Shown: positions 16,870 through 27,020 of the stretch, piece after piece
Layout of the letters: the number at the start of each line of letters is the position of its first letter
Numbering within the stretch: the stretch's first letter is position 1
Assembly: GCA_003427395.1 (NCBI GenBank)
Contig: BFEA01000270.1
Location: 1,901,606-1,931,657, forward strand
Origin: Chara braunii
Taxonomy: Eukaryota > Streptophyta > Charophyceae > Charales > Characeae
Direction of reading: 5' to 3'
DNA: 30,052 nucleotides
Position numbers and translations under genes: made by a program
The notes under the pieces: model-generated
Databases searched by the model: none
What the model was told of the DNA's origin: nothing
What the model saw: the letters and a program-made list of their open reading frames with translations, nothing else

Positions 16870-18070
16870 TCATGGCGAAGAGGAGGGAGAAGATGAGTGG
16901 GGAGAAGAAAGAGAATGAGGATCGTCGCTTTCCCACTCGGACTCAGATTCCGAAGGCGAACCAGTTGGAGAGGGAGGGGAGGAAACAGGGAGATGGCGAA
17001 GATAGGACACGTGGCGGACTATGGGCCTAGCAGACCGGCTACCTGACACTTCGGGAGCGAGGCGCACAATGTTCACACCGTTAGGCCCGAGCTCGATCAC
17101 TCGAAAGCACCCGAAGAATCGTGGCGCTAGTTTCCCTTGACGAGCATATTTCCTCACCTGCATCAAGTCCCCCAATTTATACTGGGGCCGGGGGCCTGTA
17201 TTGCCATTTCGGGCCTCGTAACTACGAACCTGGCGGCCGTGGGCCAATTCGGTCATTCTCTGCCTTTTTCGGGCCAATCTCGGAAGGGCCCGGTCCATAA
17301 GCTCCAAATGGCGTTTGGCCTTTTCCTTGGTCGCCGCTCTCGTGGGACGTAGGCCGAGTGTCGTTTCATCATTCAGGTTTGGTATCGAGACGCAAGCTAG
17401 GCTGTTGGTTCGTAGTTGAAATGATGAAAGTCCCGTGGATTCATGCGGGGTCCCTCGGTGTACGACCAGGATATGATCTACGATATCAGGCCACTGTCGC
17501 GTGTCCCTAGCTGCGATATTCCGTCGGAGCGCTGTTTTAATTACTCGGTTGGCGTTTTCTACGAGGTCGTTCGATTGAGACATATGGGGGGCGGTATTAC
17601 GAATAGACACCCCATGTACGACTAGATTCCTCATGACCTTCCCTCAAAATTCTGCTCCATTGTCCGTAAGGATTTCCTCGGTATCCTGATGCATCCCAAG
17701 GAAATGGTTGACATACCGCGCTATTTCCGCCGTCTGTGTTGTCCGACATGGGTAGGCCTCGATCCACTTCGAAAAGTGGTCGACGAACACTAAGAGAATT
17801 GAATACTCACAGCTATTCGGTTCAAGGGGCACGATGATATCTGTCGTATCCATGCTAACCCTCTGAAATGGCCATTAAACTACGGTGGGCACTATCGACC
17901 TAGGTGGCTGAATCGGCGCTTTGTCTGCCGCACAGACGGGACAATTTTTAACAATAAATTTAACATCGTCCCTAATATTGGGCTAGTACCACTCATTTTT
18001 ATCGATGGCCGCCTCGGTAATTCTGACAGTGAAATGTGTTATTGTTTCCTCATGGGCGGATTTCACCCAG
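16870..18070 (-). pseudogene. Integrase with GPY/F module (degraded pol end)
   Basis: Integrase inserts the cDNA into chromosomes. Seen in order on the minus strand: the zinc-binding H-x5-H-x30-C-x2-C (HEETITH ... CPVC, about 18046-17930), catalytic-core Asp in MDTTDI (about 17850), the second Asp in TDNGAEF (about 17650), the Glu in LVENANRVIK (about 17570), then KLAPRFFGCFRVIELGPNG (GPY/F module, about 17150-17080) and a Ser/Glu/Pro-rich tail ending at 16870. Stops interrupt NEWY*PNIR, VPTVV* and EF*GK. No chromodomain is visible after the GPY/F module; the tail is acidic and Ser-rich instead. Confidence 0.85.
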
Positions 18071-18343
18071 TCATACCTCATGAACGGATGCGGTACCGAC
18101 ATCCAGATCTCACACTCATCGGTTTTTCGCTTTTCTAACCTTCCTCCGTTCCACCTATAATCCCGTGCCCTTTCATTGGCCCGTCCGATCCTCCTTAGAG
18201 AACTCTTAGAGAGAATTTATGATAACCGTAGTTATTAAGGTGACATTTGTCCATACCTCCGCTCGTCTAAACAGTCGAGTCTTCTCTGGACCTTCCGACG
18301 TTGCTTCCAAGAATCGAGCCTCTGTCGGGATCTTATCAGTACG

Positions 18344-18505
18344 AAACAGAGGGCAGAGCCACGACTTTTGGGGATTCCTATGCTAGATGCATGCCCCATG
18401 GGCTCTCGTTACACACGTAGCACAGTCTACCCATTCCACGTATCCCTCGCCTTGTGGCTTCATAGACACCAAATAGACTCGAGAAATGGCCTCACAGAGA
18501 AAACA
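18344..18505 (-). pseudogene. PHD-like zinc finger between RNase H and integrase
   Basis: The minus strand encodes C-x2-C-x23-C-x2-C-x4-H-x2-C-x11-C-x2-F, beginning CFLC and including DCATCVTRAHGAC then WLCPLF. This is the C4HC3 PHD spacing with the last Cys changed to Phe and a TAG stop after HGACI. A Trp two residues before the third Cys (EWVDC) fits the family. PHD fingers read histone H3 tails. In a retroelement this could guide integration or bind RNA, by inference. It lies inside the polyprotein, in an unusual place. Confidence 0.6.
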
Positions 18506-18705
18506 AAAACGGTCGGGTAGCGAAGACAGGGAGGAAAAGGAAGGAGAGAGTAGGCCCTCAGTGTTTCCTTCTCCTTGGGCCTCCACAAGAACACGTGTCA
18601 CTCCTTCGTTTAAACGTTCAAACGGATTACTGGGGCAAAATTCCTTGGACGTTAGTCGAGAGTTTTATCTTCAGATTCCAGACCAGGATTTACAAGGCCT
18701 CACTT

Positions 18706-19240
18706 TCAAAGAATTATGGTAAGATGCGTGCACTTCAGACTCTGTCGAGGGAGTACCTTCACCTGGCAGTATCCGGGCCCCTTGGGCGGCTCCGGCTCCT
18801 TCCAAGGGGTGATATTCTCGCCACGAGGCACCTTGCCTGGCCTATGCAGACGTGTTAGCTCGTCCACGTTCCCGTGCCTCTCCATTTTCTGATGGACGAT
18901 GTCAAACTCGTACTCTTGCAGCCTTACTGCCCATCGCCCAATCATACCCGTGTAATTGGTGAGCTTTTTGAGTGTCAGCAGGGGCTCGTGATCCATTACG
19001 AGGAGGAACTTCTACCCATAGAGATATGGGTGGAAGTGTTGGATTCCCAAGACTACAGCATAGCACTCTCCTTGAGGCATCGAGTGATTCTTCCTCTCGT
19101 CTGGTACCGTCCGAGAAGCATACGCGACCACGTGTTCCCGCCCGTCCTTTCCTTTCCGAGCCATGATAGAGGAGATTGCTTCGGGCTGCCAATCGGTAAT
19201 AAGTAGGAAGTTACTAGGAACTGTCACTCGGGATCGGGCC
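18706..19240 (-). pseudogene. RNase H domain of pol
   Basis: It degrades RNA in the RNA/DNA hybrid. Seen: an LLITDWQPEAISSIMAR segment (first catalytic Asp), then AYASRTV, KNHSMPQGECYAVVLGI with the catalytic Glu in the usual spacing, FHPYLYG, a TAG stop, then KFLLVMDHEPLL with the third catalytic Asp and GRWAVRLQEYEFDIVH. All expected Ty3/gypsy RNase H landmarks are present; only the stop and downstream decay break it. The sequence then runs towards the PHD-like finger. Confidence 0.85.
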
Positions 19241-19293
19241 GAATTAAAATAGGCGTCGAGGCCAGGGCCTATTTTAGAGTGGAAAAGGCCAGT

Positions 19294-20276
19294 TCACACT
19301 CCGCGTCCCAGTTCAGCGGTTGGTCCTTCCGTAGGAGGTCTGTCAGAGGCCGAGCAATTGCCGCGAATCCCTTGATGAACCATCGGTAGTACGAGGCCAG
19401 TCCTAGAAAGGCTCGAACCTGCGTCAGTGACGTAGGCGTGGGTGCTTCCAGAAACGCCTCGACTCCTCGAATCCGGTCTCAAGCCCCCTCGGGTTACCAC
19501 GTACCCAAGGAACGAGATCTCGGGTAGGAAAAATTCGTTTTTCTCCAACGCCATCTGCAAGCCAGCGTCCCGCAGCGCTCCAAGTGTCCATTCGATATGT
19601 TGCGCGTGTCCATGGAACGACTCAGAATACACCAAAATATCATCCATGTACACAATGACGCAAAAATTGATCATTCCTTGAGCCAGCCTGGTCTTGTTAA
19701 CGAAGTTATGAAAAGTGGCATTCATCGCTCTCTAGAAAGTCGCCGCTGCATTGCATATGCCCATCAGACAACGAACCCACTGCCACGTGCCCTCAAACAA
19801 CACAAAGGCCATCTTCGACCGGTCCTCTTCCCTTACTAGGATATGGCAGAATTGATGCCGAGTATTAAATTTACTAAAATAATTAGCACACCCAATCGCA
19901 TCCAACAAATCATCAATTCGAGGGAGAAGGTACACATCTTTAATCGTGATATCGTTTAATTTTCGATAATCAATGCAAATGTGAATAGATCCGTTTTTCC
20001 TTGGAACTAAAAATATCGGGAAAGACCAAGGACCTGTGCGGGTTCGATCCAACCGTTGGATTCGAAGTCATGGATGCGCTCTAATGCTGCCTTCCATTCT
20101 GCGAGTGAGTACCGGTAAGGCTTGCAGTGGATCGGGGGGTGGTTACCGGTCTGAATCTCATGCTGTATGACCAGGGACAACCCGATGTCTGCATCCTTGA
20201 CACTAATGGCATCCCGATACTTAGTGAGAATATCTGCAATTAGTTGGTGAGTTTTTTCGGGCACCCATTCCGACAA
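19294..20276 (-). pseudogene. Reverse transcriptase domain of pol
   Basis: RNA- and DNA-templated polymerase. Seen in order: HEIQTGNHPPIHCKPYRYS (RT entry region), then a frameshift near 20030, FPIFLVPRKNGSIHICIDYR with DYRKLN, LPRIDDLLDAIG, FVLFEGTWQW, MGICNAAATF followed by TAG where Gln is usual, then VIVYMDDILVYS (catalytic YMDD at 19639-19650) and EISFLGYVVTRGG. A further frameshift follows near 19470, after which the connection (FL.APTPTSLTQVR-like) is in another frame. Confidence 0.9.
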
Positions 20277-20585
20277 ATGTTATTCGTAGGGTTGTCCGTG
20301 AATGATGACCGACACGTGTTTAGTGTGTATCACGTTCGTGTCCCGGGGCGGTGGGGGAGAAATAAAGAAGTTATCCGACCGCCACGAGAATACGGTGGCC
20401 ACTATCTGAGCCTCTTCTTCTCGGATGGCCACGTGTACTTCGGGGGTTATCCCGTCCTCAATGTCTCGAGGGTCTACCGACTTCTCAACGACTTTTATCC
20501 CAATTTCGAATAGCGAGGCTTTGGGGTACCCAGGGGATTCCGAAGCCTGTGTTTCCGCTCCTAGGCGCAGTAATCGTACCTCCTT

Positions 20586-21050
20586 TTACATTGTGAAAAG
20601 CGATCGGGGAGGTAAGCCCGTAACATCGTAGAATGAGCGTTTGTCCAGGTATCGTGGCAGCAGCGGGGTAGCTTCTCCGTACAAGGTTCGAGGGGGTTCC
20701 GAAGAATCGGGCATCCTCGACACATGTACTAGCGGCTCCCCTATGATAAGGGCCCGGGTCCGTCGGGCTTTCTCTTTGGTAAGCATGAACGTCTTTGTCG
20801 TTTTTTGTAGAACTGGGTAACTGATTACCTTCCGCGTCAACTCTTGGATCGTCGGGTTTATCTCTTCTTCACTTTCCGAGTCCTCGGGAGGTGAAGACAT
20901 TTGTCCCTCGCTGGATGTTTCTGAATCGTCAGCCAGTCTTTCCCATGTGACCATTCGGATCAACCCAACGGTATCCGGATGCGTTCTACATGTCAAGCCG
21001 ACCGTCATGTGGAGGGTGAGACGCATGGGGATTGTGTATGGCTTGCCACC
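20586..21050 (-). pseudogene. Protease-RT linker of pol
   Basis: The open stretch from about 21026 to 20586 has an acidic Ser/Glu segment (SETSSEGQMSSPPEDSESEE) and a Lys/Arg-rich piece (TKEKARRTRA). It joins protease to RT in an otherwise unassigned linker. No catalytic motif is visible. Confidence 0.45.
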
Positions 21051-21054
21051 CGTG

Positions 21055-21700
21055 TTTTTTAGAACTCATAAGTCCAGGTTGGCCTGAAGGGCGTTTAAGG
21101 CGGGTAGTCCCAAGAGTATATCGTACTAGTTTACGTTGAGGACCACTACGTCTCCCGAGACGTAGACTTTTCCTACTCTAAAAGTGACATTTGTCATTCC
21201 TGACCACCCAGATCTTTTCTTCGTCTGCGGAGATCAAACAGTCTCCATCAGTGAGTGGAATCAGATCTTTCCGTCTCCCAGCCCTCTCTACTACTCACAG
21301 GGATATGGCTAATACGGCTGCTCCAGAATCGAGGATTGATTATAGGGAACTCCACAGATTTCCACGTCACACTCCGCGGATTTCCACGGGATGGTTTTGA
21401 TACGCAAAAAGTGATCACTTTTTTGAATGAGCCCCAGGCGCACGGGTTCTGAGGTTCCCGGTGCATCGGGTTTTGCTTCTTTCGCAGGGGATTTCCCTTT
21501 TACCGTTGCCAACTTGGCGAGTGCGAACCGTTTTCGATTGACTTTACAGTGTTGCAGCATGCGATGGTTAGTTTGTTCGGATATGGACAGAATGTGTCCG
21601 ATCGGGAGTGGGATGCGGTGATCTAGTGCTCGAACGATATCGAGCACATCGATCTCCCCGGTAATGAACGTGGGACCACCGGATTCCATTTCACTGGGGG
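21055..21700 (-). pseudogene. Retropepsin-type protease and preceding domain
   Basis: Cleaves the polyprotein. The active-site DSGA lies at 21319-21330 and the partner hydrophobic motif ILLG at 21108-21119 (context YDILLGLPALNAL). The active site is out of frame with the preceding 126-residue segment (FITGEIDVLDIVRALDHRIP, PIGHILSISEQTNHRMLQHC), so a frameshift lies near 21345. A TAG precedes YDILLG. The preceding segment is probably the end of the Gag/linker region; its family is not known to me. Confidence 0.75.
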
Positions 21701-21994
21701 ATGTTCTCCATTCTAAGACCTCTCATTCTTCGTCCGCCGGCTGGATCGCCCCAATCATACCCAACCCCGGATATCCTAACGATATAAATTGATCGAGCGG
21801 GATAAAATTTGCGGCCTCTTTAGTGGAGACCGCTGCAGACACGGCCCCGTCGGTTTCTTCTATCATCGTCCCTACCCGTCCTGGTCCGTTAGCCAGGGGA
21901 GTTGCCGCCGCTGGGGCTGCTCCTATCCGTACCTGCCGCTGATCGGTTGAACTAAAGAGTTGAGCCCCTTGTCAATCCCTTGTTTTGACACGTG

Positions 21995-22009
21995 CCGGCT
22001 CCGATACCA
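21995..22009 (-). promoter_or_regulatory. Primer-binding site (tRNA-iMet type)
   Basis: TGGTATCGGAGCC differs by one base from the common plant-type PBS TGGTATCAGAGCC, complementary to the 3' end of initiator Met tRNA. It directly follows the point where LTR homology between the two copies ends (...GTGAGGT). Confidence 0.65.
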
Positions 22010-22173
22010 ACCTCACGCCCAGCGCGATTTCCTGTTTCAGAGTATTAGTGGGTCTGGAAGTGCGAAGAGGGGTGTGCCAAGGATTTTAGGAAAGTGGGGG
22101 TGGAGTCCCAGGTCGAAACTGGAATCTTTGGCGTCAAGTTTCAGGGATAGAAGTGCAGGTGTCCCGTTTTAGC

Positions 22174-22764
22174 TCAGAATCTGGGCGATCGCTGATCGCA
22201 CGGCGTGGGCTGGGGACGTATCTGATGTACAGGCGGAATGCTATGAGTATCTCTTTGAGAGCGCATGTACCGTTGTCGGCCAATGCACGTCTCAAAGTCT
22301 GATGAGGACGGTCGTAGTCGGAGACTGTGCTCCCGACGCTCTGCTTCAGAGCGGGTTCGTTAGACGAACCCTGCTTTGAGATACTCGTTGTATTGCTGAC
22401 ACTCCGAGCACGGTGTGCGGGACCAGTAACGAGCTATGGAGTCCGGGACCCACGAGACAACAATTAGGTTGTGATACGGGAGAAGGACGTAATAGGGAGG
22501 AAAACGGGTAGTAATAGCGACGAAGCCTGGGGTCCGATAATACTGTCTATTGCGGGTGTCGAGGTAGTCCAAAATTTGAGAATCCTGGTTTATTGCCCAC
22601 TGGAAATCACCCCCTCACAGTCGATCGTTCTCAGTCTGACAGGGGTAGTCAAGATTCCGTGAGTTTTTTCGCCGCCTAAGTTGTTCCCCCTCCCAATACG
22701 TCCGATACTCTGGGTTCCTTAAGCTCTCACGGTCGGTGACCCAGAAGGGAGTTTCCACAGCCAT
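22174..22764 (-). pseudogene. Q2, copy C: LTR-encoded ORF, broken
   Basis: The likely start is ATG at 22764 (MAVETPFWVTDRESLRNPEYR). The homology to copy A runs to SPRF and the stop at 22174. The frame is interrupted by stops (before GGDFQW and in AGFV*RTRSE). Conserved patches are YWE, FPPY, LPYH, PCSEC, RTRSE, HSLRLRP, SD.ET and VHQIRP. The protein-level similarity over about 190 codons in two LTRs of different insertions implies that an ancestral LTR encoded this protein. Confidence 0.5.
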
Positions 22765-23348
22765 ATCCTACTTAATGAACTTTAATTGCACACATTTCCT
22801 ATCTTGTCGCGCGGATAAGTCGGTGATAGGCGTTGTTGTCCGTGCGCCGGTCTATCCCAAATGCATGCAATTATTCTACTTATACAAACACCATCATTTC
22901 AAGTGAGATTCAACCGTTACATACATATCCATACCATCATGCAACAAAGAAGCGATTGCCCAGCATCAAAGACCAATACATCAGATCATTCCTGCAATCA
23001 TTCATGAACTAAGAGCAAGTGGTCAGGCAAGATATGCGCGTCGAGCGTATCCGGCCAGATCCAAGAGAACCGAAAACTCGCGGATCGGTGTGCACGCAAC
23101 GCAGATGGGTAGAAAGTGACGAAATTTGAATTAAGCTAACGCTATTGAACAAAATAAAATTGGAAATAAAAAATAACTCAAGAAAATAGGAACGAGTTCG
23201 TTCGTCAGCATGCATACATACATACAAAACAAAAAATCCGAGATGATTTACAAAAAAAATTGAAACTGCGGCAACAAAATTGGCCACGTTGGGAGTCAAA
23301 ATTACACAAAAGGTGGTAAGAAAGACATTGTTCCACCATATCCTCGTT

Positions 23349-23365
23349 CCTCTCTCTCTCTCTCT
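23349..23365 (+). repeat. Short (CT)n tract in the 5' LTR
   Basis: About 8 CT units at the site occupied by much longer repeats in the other two LTR copies. Confidence 0.8.
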
Positions 23366-23596
23366 GTACCTTACTGGTGCAGACAGTCCGTCGCTCCGCA
23401 CCTCCAAACCATACAGAATCGTCACCCCGCTTGGCCCGAGCATGCAAGCCAGGCTCACCTGCAGCTACGCGTCAACCCCGCATGCTCAACACCAGCTCAT
23501 CAGGTCGCCCGACTCTCTACTCACCGTTTTTCTACTCGTTAGTCGATCCTCTCGACTCCCAAGTGGATTAGAGAGCCCATTAATCGCGCTTGCGGA

Positions 23597-23603
23597 ATTT
23601 ATA
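23597..23603 (-). promoter_or_regulatory. LTR TATA box, copy C
   Basis: TATAAAT on the minus strand followed by TCCGCAAGCGCGATTAATGG; this 5' copy would have driven the element's transcript. Confidence 0.6.
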
Positions 23604-24331
23604 ACTTGTGCATCAACACGCAATAACTGGGATTGCTAGAGAATAATAGGAGAAAGGAAGGAGGAAGTGCCTACGGCTGCATGGCTGGATCGCGGCGTGG
23701 GGAACGTATCCTCACTCCACGCTTCGATCCAGTCATTTACCGATTTGGCCAATGAAATAGAGAAGGGAGAGTGCACGCAGCGACGCGGGAAAGAATATTG
23801 AGAAAGGGGAAGATTACAGTTACATCTGTGTAAGCAAAGAAAGAGCAAGAAAAGATTACAGTTGAGATTGGGATTTAGGCGCGACGGGAACAGAGCGCAG
23901 GCCTAGGTGCAACAAAGCCCGCATAAGCAGAAAGCGACGTGCAGTTACAGGCAAAAATTACAAGGCACCCAATTTCCTAGTCTTATTAAGATCCTAATTG
24001 TAAAAAGAAATTTCGAGAACCCGCGCGGGCTCATCACCAATTCAAAAATTCTGAAGGAATTCCCTGCGTGATTATCGCGCCAGAAAGACAGACTTTCGTC
24101 GAAAAAGAATGAAAAAGGACATAGCAGACATTATTCCTCTGCGCTCACTAAGGCGCGGGACCCTAAAGTTCATAACCCCCGCCTCCCTTCTATCGAGGGA
24201 CCAAAAAGAAAACGTCGAAAAACCGAAAGGGAGGGCCCGGACTGCCATGCAATTTATCCTCGATCCCTTCTATACAGCCCCAATCCCGGTTGCACAGAAG
24301 ATGACGCTTATCAAAAAAAGAGCTTGTCACA

Positions 24332-26497
24332 GTGCTACTGCAGCCGTTATTCGATAACCCAGCTATCCGAGGCGTGGATGGCAGACCCTTCTTTGCGGGA
24401 TCTACATCGGAAGCATTTGGGAAGACATGGATTGAAAAAGGCATTTTGAGGGTGGCGGATATATAGAACGATGTTACTGGCCAATGGTACTCTACGGAAG
24501 ATTTGAGCATTAAGTTGGGAAGATTAAAATTTATTCATGAAAGGGTGACCCAACTGCGGGCTGCCATCCCCCCGGAGTGGAAATTCCTCCTAAGTCCGGA
24601 AGGAACTTACCCTCCGGTGACCTGGTTTGTCTTCATCAACTCTACAGGATGCAAGGAGCAACCTGAGACATTTTGGAAACTGTAGACAATTGAAGTGGGT
24701 GGCACAACAAAATTACATTCTAAAGTTCAAATTTTCATTCTATCTTAAAAAAATGTCATTCCAATTTTTAAATTTTCCTTCTTACTTGAAAACTTTCCTT
24801 CCTAGAATGGGGTATCCCTTCTTATTTGAACTTCATGCTAGAGATGGAATGAAAGTCTGAACGAGTTCATGAAATATTTTAATTGGATTGTCATTCTAAG
24901 TAAAGATTTTCAGTCATAAATAGGTTAATGCAATCTAAATTAAAAAATATTTGTTGTAGTAGAATGAAAGTTTAATTAAAACATTTCATAAACTTGTCCA
25001 TACTTTCATTTCATCTTGAACACATAGATGTAGTTGGAAGGGAAACTCATATTTAGACGGGAACTTATCAAATAAAACTGGAAATTTTAGAATTGGACGA
25101 ACATTGAAATGATAATTTATAAATATGAAGGATTTTTTTTTTTAGAATGTTTTTTTCAACTTTCATTTCTCGTGGGAATTTTCCTGTTGCATATGGCAGT
25201 TCCAAAAATGAAAAAAGCTCCCTTGCTCAGATGAGCTACAACTCTACAGTACAGATTTCGGGGAGGGATCCAGCAGGCCGTTGGGTAGCCTGGCTCAAAT
25301 CAGAACTCGTGGACTCTGTGATAAAGGGGGGGACTGGTCTTGCACTTGGTGGGCAGGCAGGACCCCAATCCTGGCCCTGGACCTAGACCCCAAACTCTAG
25401 TCTTGACGCGGTTCCAAGCTCTTCCCACCAGCCTGGCTCACGGAATACAGCTCGGCGGCTGGCTATAATTTGCTTCGGTCAGGAAGAACTCCAGCCACAA
25501 TTGTTGTATCCGGATGGACACAAGTCTTCTCGTCGGACGCTGCAACCATCATTCAAGACATCCGCAGGTGTTGGACCCAGCTACAGAGGGTCCCTATTCC
25601 TAGAGCAGCAACATTGCTTTGGTTACTATCACTGCGCTCTACTCCACCGGCAGTGTGGCTTGCTGAACGAGGTATGAGACTTCATATCATGTGCACTAGG
25701 TGTCAGTGGCCATATGAATCCACCACACACCTATGCTTGTACTGTCCCCTCTCCTCAAGGATCTGGTTATGGTGGAAAATTCAATGGGACCGGATCAGTG
25801 GTCCGACCTTCAACTGGGATGACAGATGGATTCTATTCGGAGGAGTGTCGGAGGATCTGCCTCTGGACAAAAGATGAGGATACACTGGTCAGACTCTCAT
25901 AGCCTGTCTGTTTTTGGTGGTACGGGAAGTCAGAAACAGGAATGTGTTTGAGGGCTGGTTCATCTCAGACAAGACCATTAAATCTTCTGTCGAGCTTCAC
26001 ATCCGGCGTGAACTGGAGACGGAAAGTGGCATGCGGTGGACATAAAGCCACTGCTCTGGGGTGTTTTCAGAAACCTGGGCAATTCAGGAACGATTGGGCA
26101 AAGTCGTGAATGAGAAATTGGTCTTGGATGAATGGTTACCGAGTGAGGCATAAATACCTAGGCGGTCGGTTCTTCCTCCGCGGTAGGAGGGCAGTAGTTG
26201 GGGGTAAGTGGGGTCAGGAGTGAGCATCACCTTTCTGTTGGACTTTGCTCCATGCCCTGGGTTAGGGGCATCGCGAGGAAGGTTCAGCCCAAAGGCTGTC
26301 CTCTCAGTGCAAAGCGTCCTTCGCTTTGTGACTCAGTTTGCTCTTTGTTTGTCTTGGGGGTTGGTCCCTGCGGGGCGATGCCCCGTAAGCAAAACTGGGT
26401 AATGCTCCCAGATCCATGTTTCTTCGGGTAGACTGTGAGGGCCCCGGCCTCCAAGGATTGTTGGCAATATATGGTTAAGTCATTAAAAAACAAAAGA
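24332..26497 (+). pseudogene. LINE ORF2 fragment, right piece to 3' end
   Basis: It continues the LINE interrupted at 13530: VLLQPLFDNPAIRGVDGRPF, KTWIEKGILRVADI, LGRLKFIHERVTQLRAAIPP, then (after an inserted element) QISGRDPAGRWVAWLKSELV. From 25470 comes the zinc-finger region C-x2-C-x8-H-x4-C (CTRCQWPYESTTHLCLYC, 25692-25745), typical of the RVT-associated finger at the end of plant-type L1 ORF2. It closes with REVRNRNVFEGWF and an ORF end near 26044. Stops and frameshifts are present throughout. About 450 bp of presumed 3' UTR ends in an A-rich tail (26484-26495). Confidence 0.75.
24648..25238. mobile_element. AT-rich insertion inside the LINE with 11-bp direct repeats
   Basis: CAACTCTACAG occurs at 24637-24647 and 25239-25249. 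Between them is 591 bp of AT-rich sequence unlike its surroundings. The LINE reading frame continues correctly if the insert and one repeat are ignored. Near the ends, CAAGGAGC (left) and GCTCCCTTG (right) form a short imperfect terminal inverted repeat. This is probably a non-autonomous DNA element; no ORF is inside. Confidence 0.6.
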
Positions 26498-26880
26498 GGA
26501 TAATTTGCAAAATACCCCCATAAGTTGAGATCTATGCCTACATACCCCTAAAAGATGTGGGTAGAGCGGAATGCCCCTCTGACAAAAAAAATATTTTGTG
26601 AAATACCCCTAGCATTGGTGGGACACCCATCTTTGCAATGTACCCCTACCGAGTGGCTTTGCAAAATGCCCCGGTACTTGCAAACTTTTCCTAGGCGCTA
26701 TTGCAAAAGGCCAAGGCCCCAACGAGGAGGCCCAGATTGCAAAGTTTCACACCCGCCTGACAGGGGCACAACACAAAGATTTTGGCCCAAAAGGGCATTC
26801 CTCTCTTAGAGTACCCACATCTTTCAGGGCCCTTTTGTTATAGCCCTCAACTTATGGGGGTATTTTTCAAAATTTCATCC
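26498..26880. mobile_element. MITE-like element with terminal inverted repeats
   Basis: The left end 26498-26529 and right end 26846-26880 are inverted copies with a 21-bp perfect core (26509-26529 / 26846-26866). Weaker inverted similarity continues inward (AAAGATGTGGGTA, GAATGCCC). The interior repeats short TGCAAAAT[AG]CCCC-like units. Both flanks have AAAAAACAAAA, which may be a target duplication or the LINE A-tail. No coding capacity. Confidence 0.75.
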
Positions 26881-26954
26881 CCAAAAAAACAAAAAAAACG
26901 AAAACGTTAATCAGAGGTCTGCCGCGAGATTTCAGCTACATGAACTCATTTCTC

Positions 26955-27020
26955 TCCATCAGATTTTGAACATCGACGGCCGGTACACAGAAAATACGGG
27001 TGAGTGGGACCTCGTCCCAG
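26955..27020. repeat. Foldback-family fragment (unit e5)
   Basis: ACATCGACGGCC followed by AGTGGGACCTCGTCCC matches the half-unit GATCAACGGCC...AGTGGGACCTTGCCCC at 27993-28040. Confidence 0.45.

Larger units (their letters stand above)
13531..24331 (-). mobile_element. Ty3/gypsy-like LTR retrotransposon, degraded, nested in a LINE
   Basis: The 10.8-kb insertion is bounded on the + strand by TGTGAC (13531-13536) and GTCACA (24326-24331). It is flanked by GTGT (13527-13530) and GTGC (24332-24335), a plausible 4-bp target duplication with one mismatch. LINE coding sequence is contiguous across it. Minus-strand order: 5' LTR, PBS, short leader, protease, RT, RNase H, PHD-like finger, integrase, GPY/F, P-like remnant, poly-Glu ORF, Q1, 3' LTR. 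The domain order RT-RH-IN is that of Ty3/gypsy. Multiple nonsense codons and frameshifts show it is inactive. No recognisable gag lies between PBS and protease (under 700 bp). Confidence 0.85.
22010..24331 (-). mobile_element. 5' LTR (copy C) carrying degraded Q2
   Basis: It starts TGTGAC at 24331 and runs 2.3 kb to the PBS. It shares the TATA box, leader motif and short CT repeat with copies A and B, and the Q2 region with copy A. The terminal GTCACA expected before the PBS is absent. Copy A ends GTTGGGCGTCACA whereas here GGT is followed at once by TGGTATC; a loss between two TGG triplets would explain this. Confidence 0.75.

Noticed and set aside
16870-17160. Chromodomain after integrase
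   Set aside because: The segment after the GPY/F module is a Ser/Glu/Pro-rich tail without the aromatic cage pattern.
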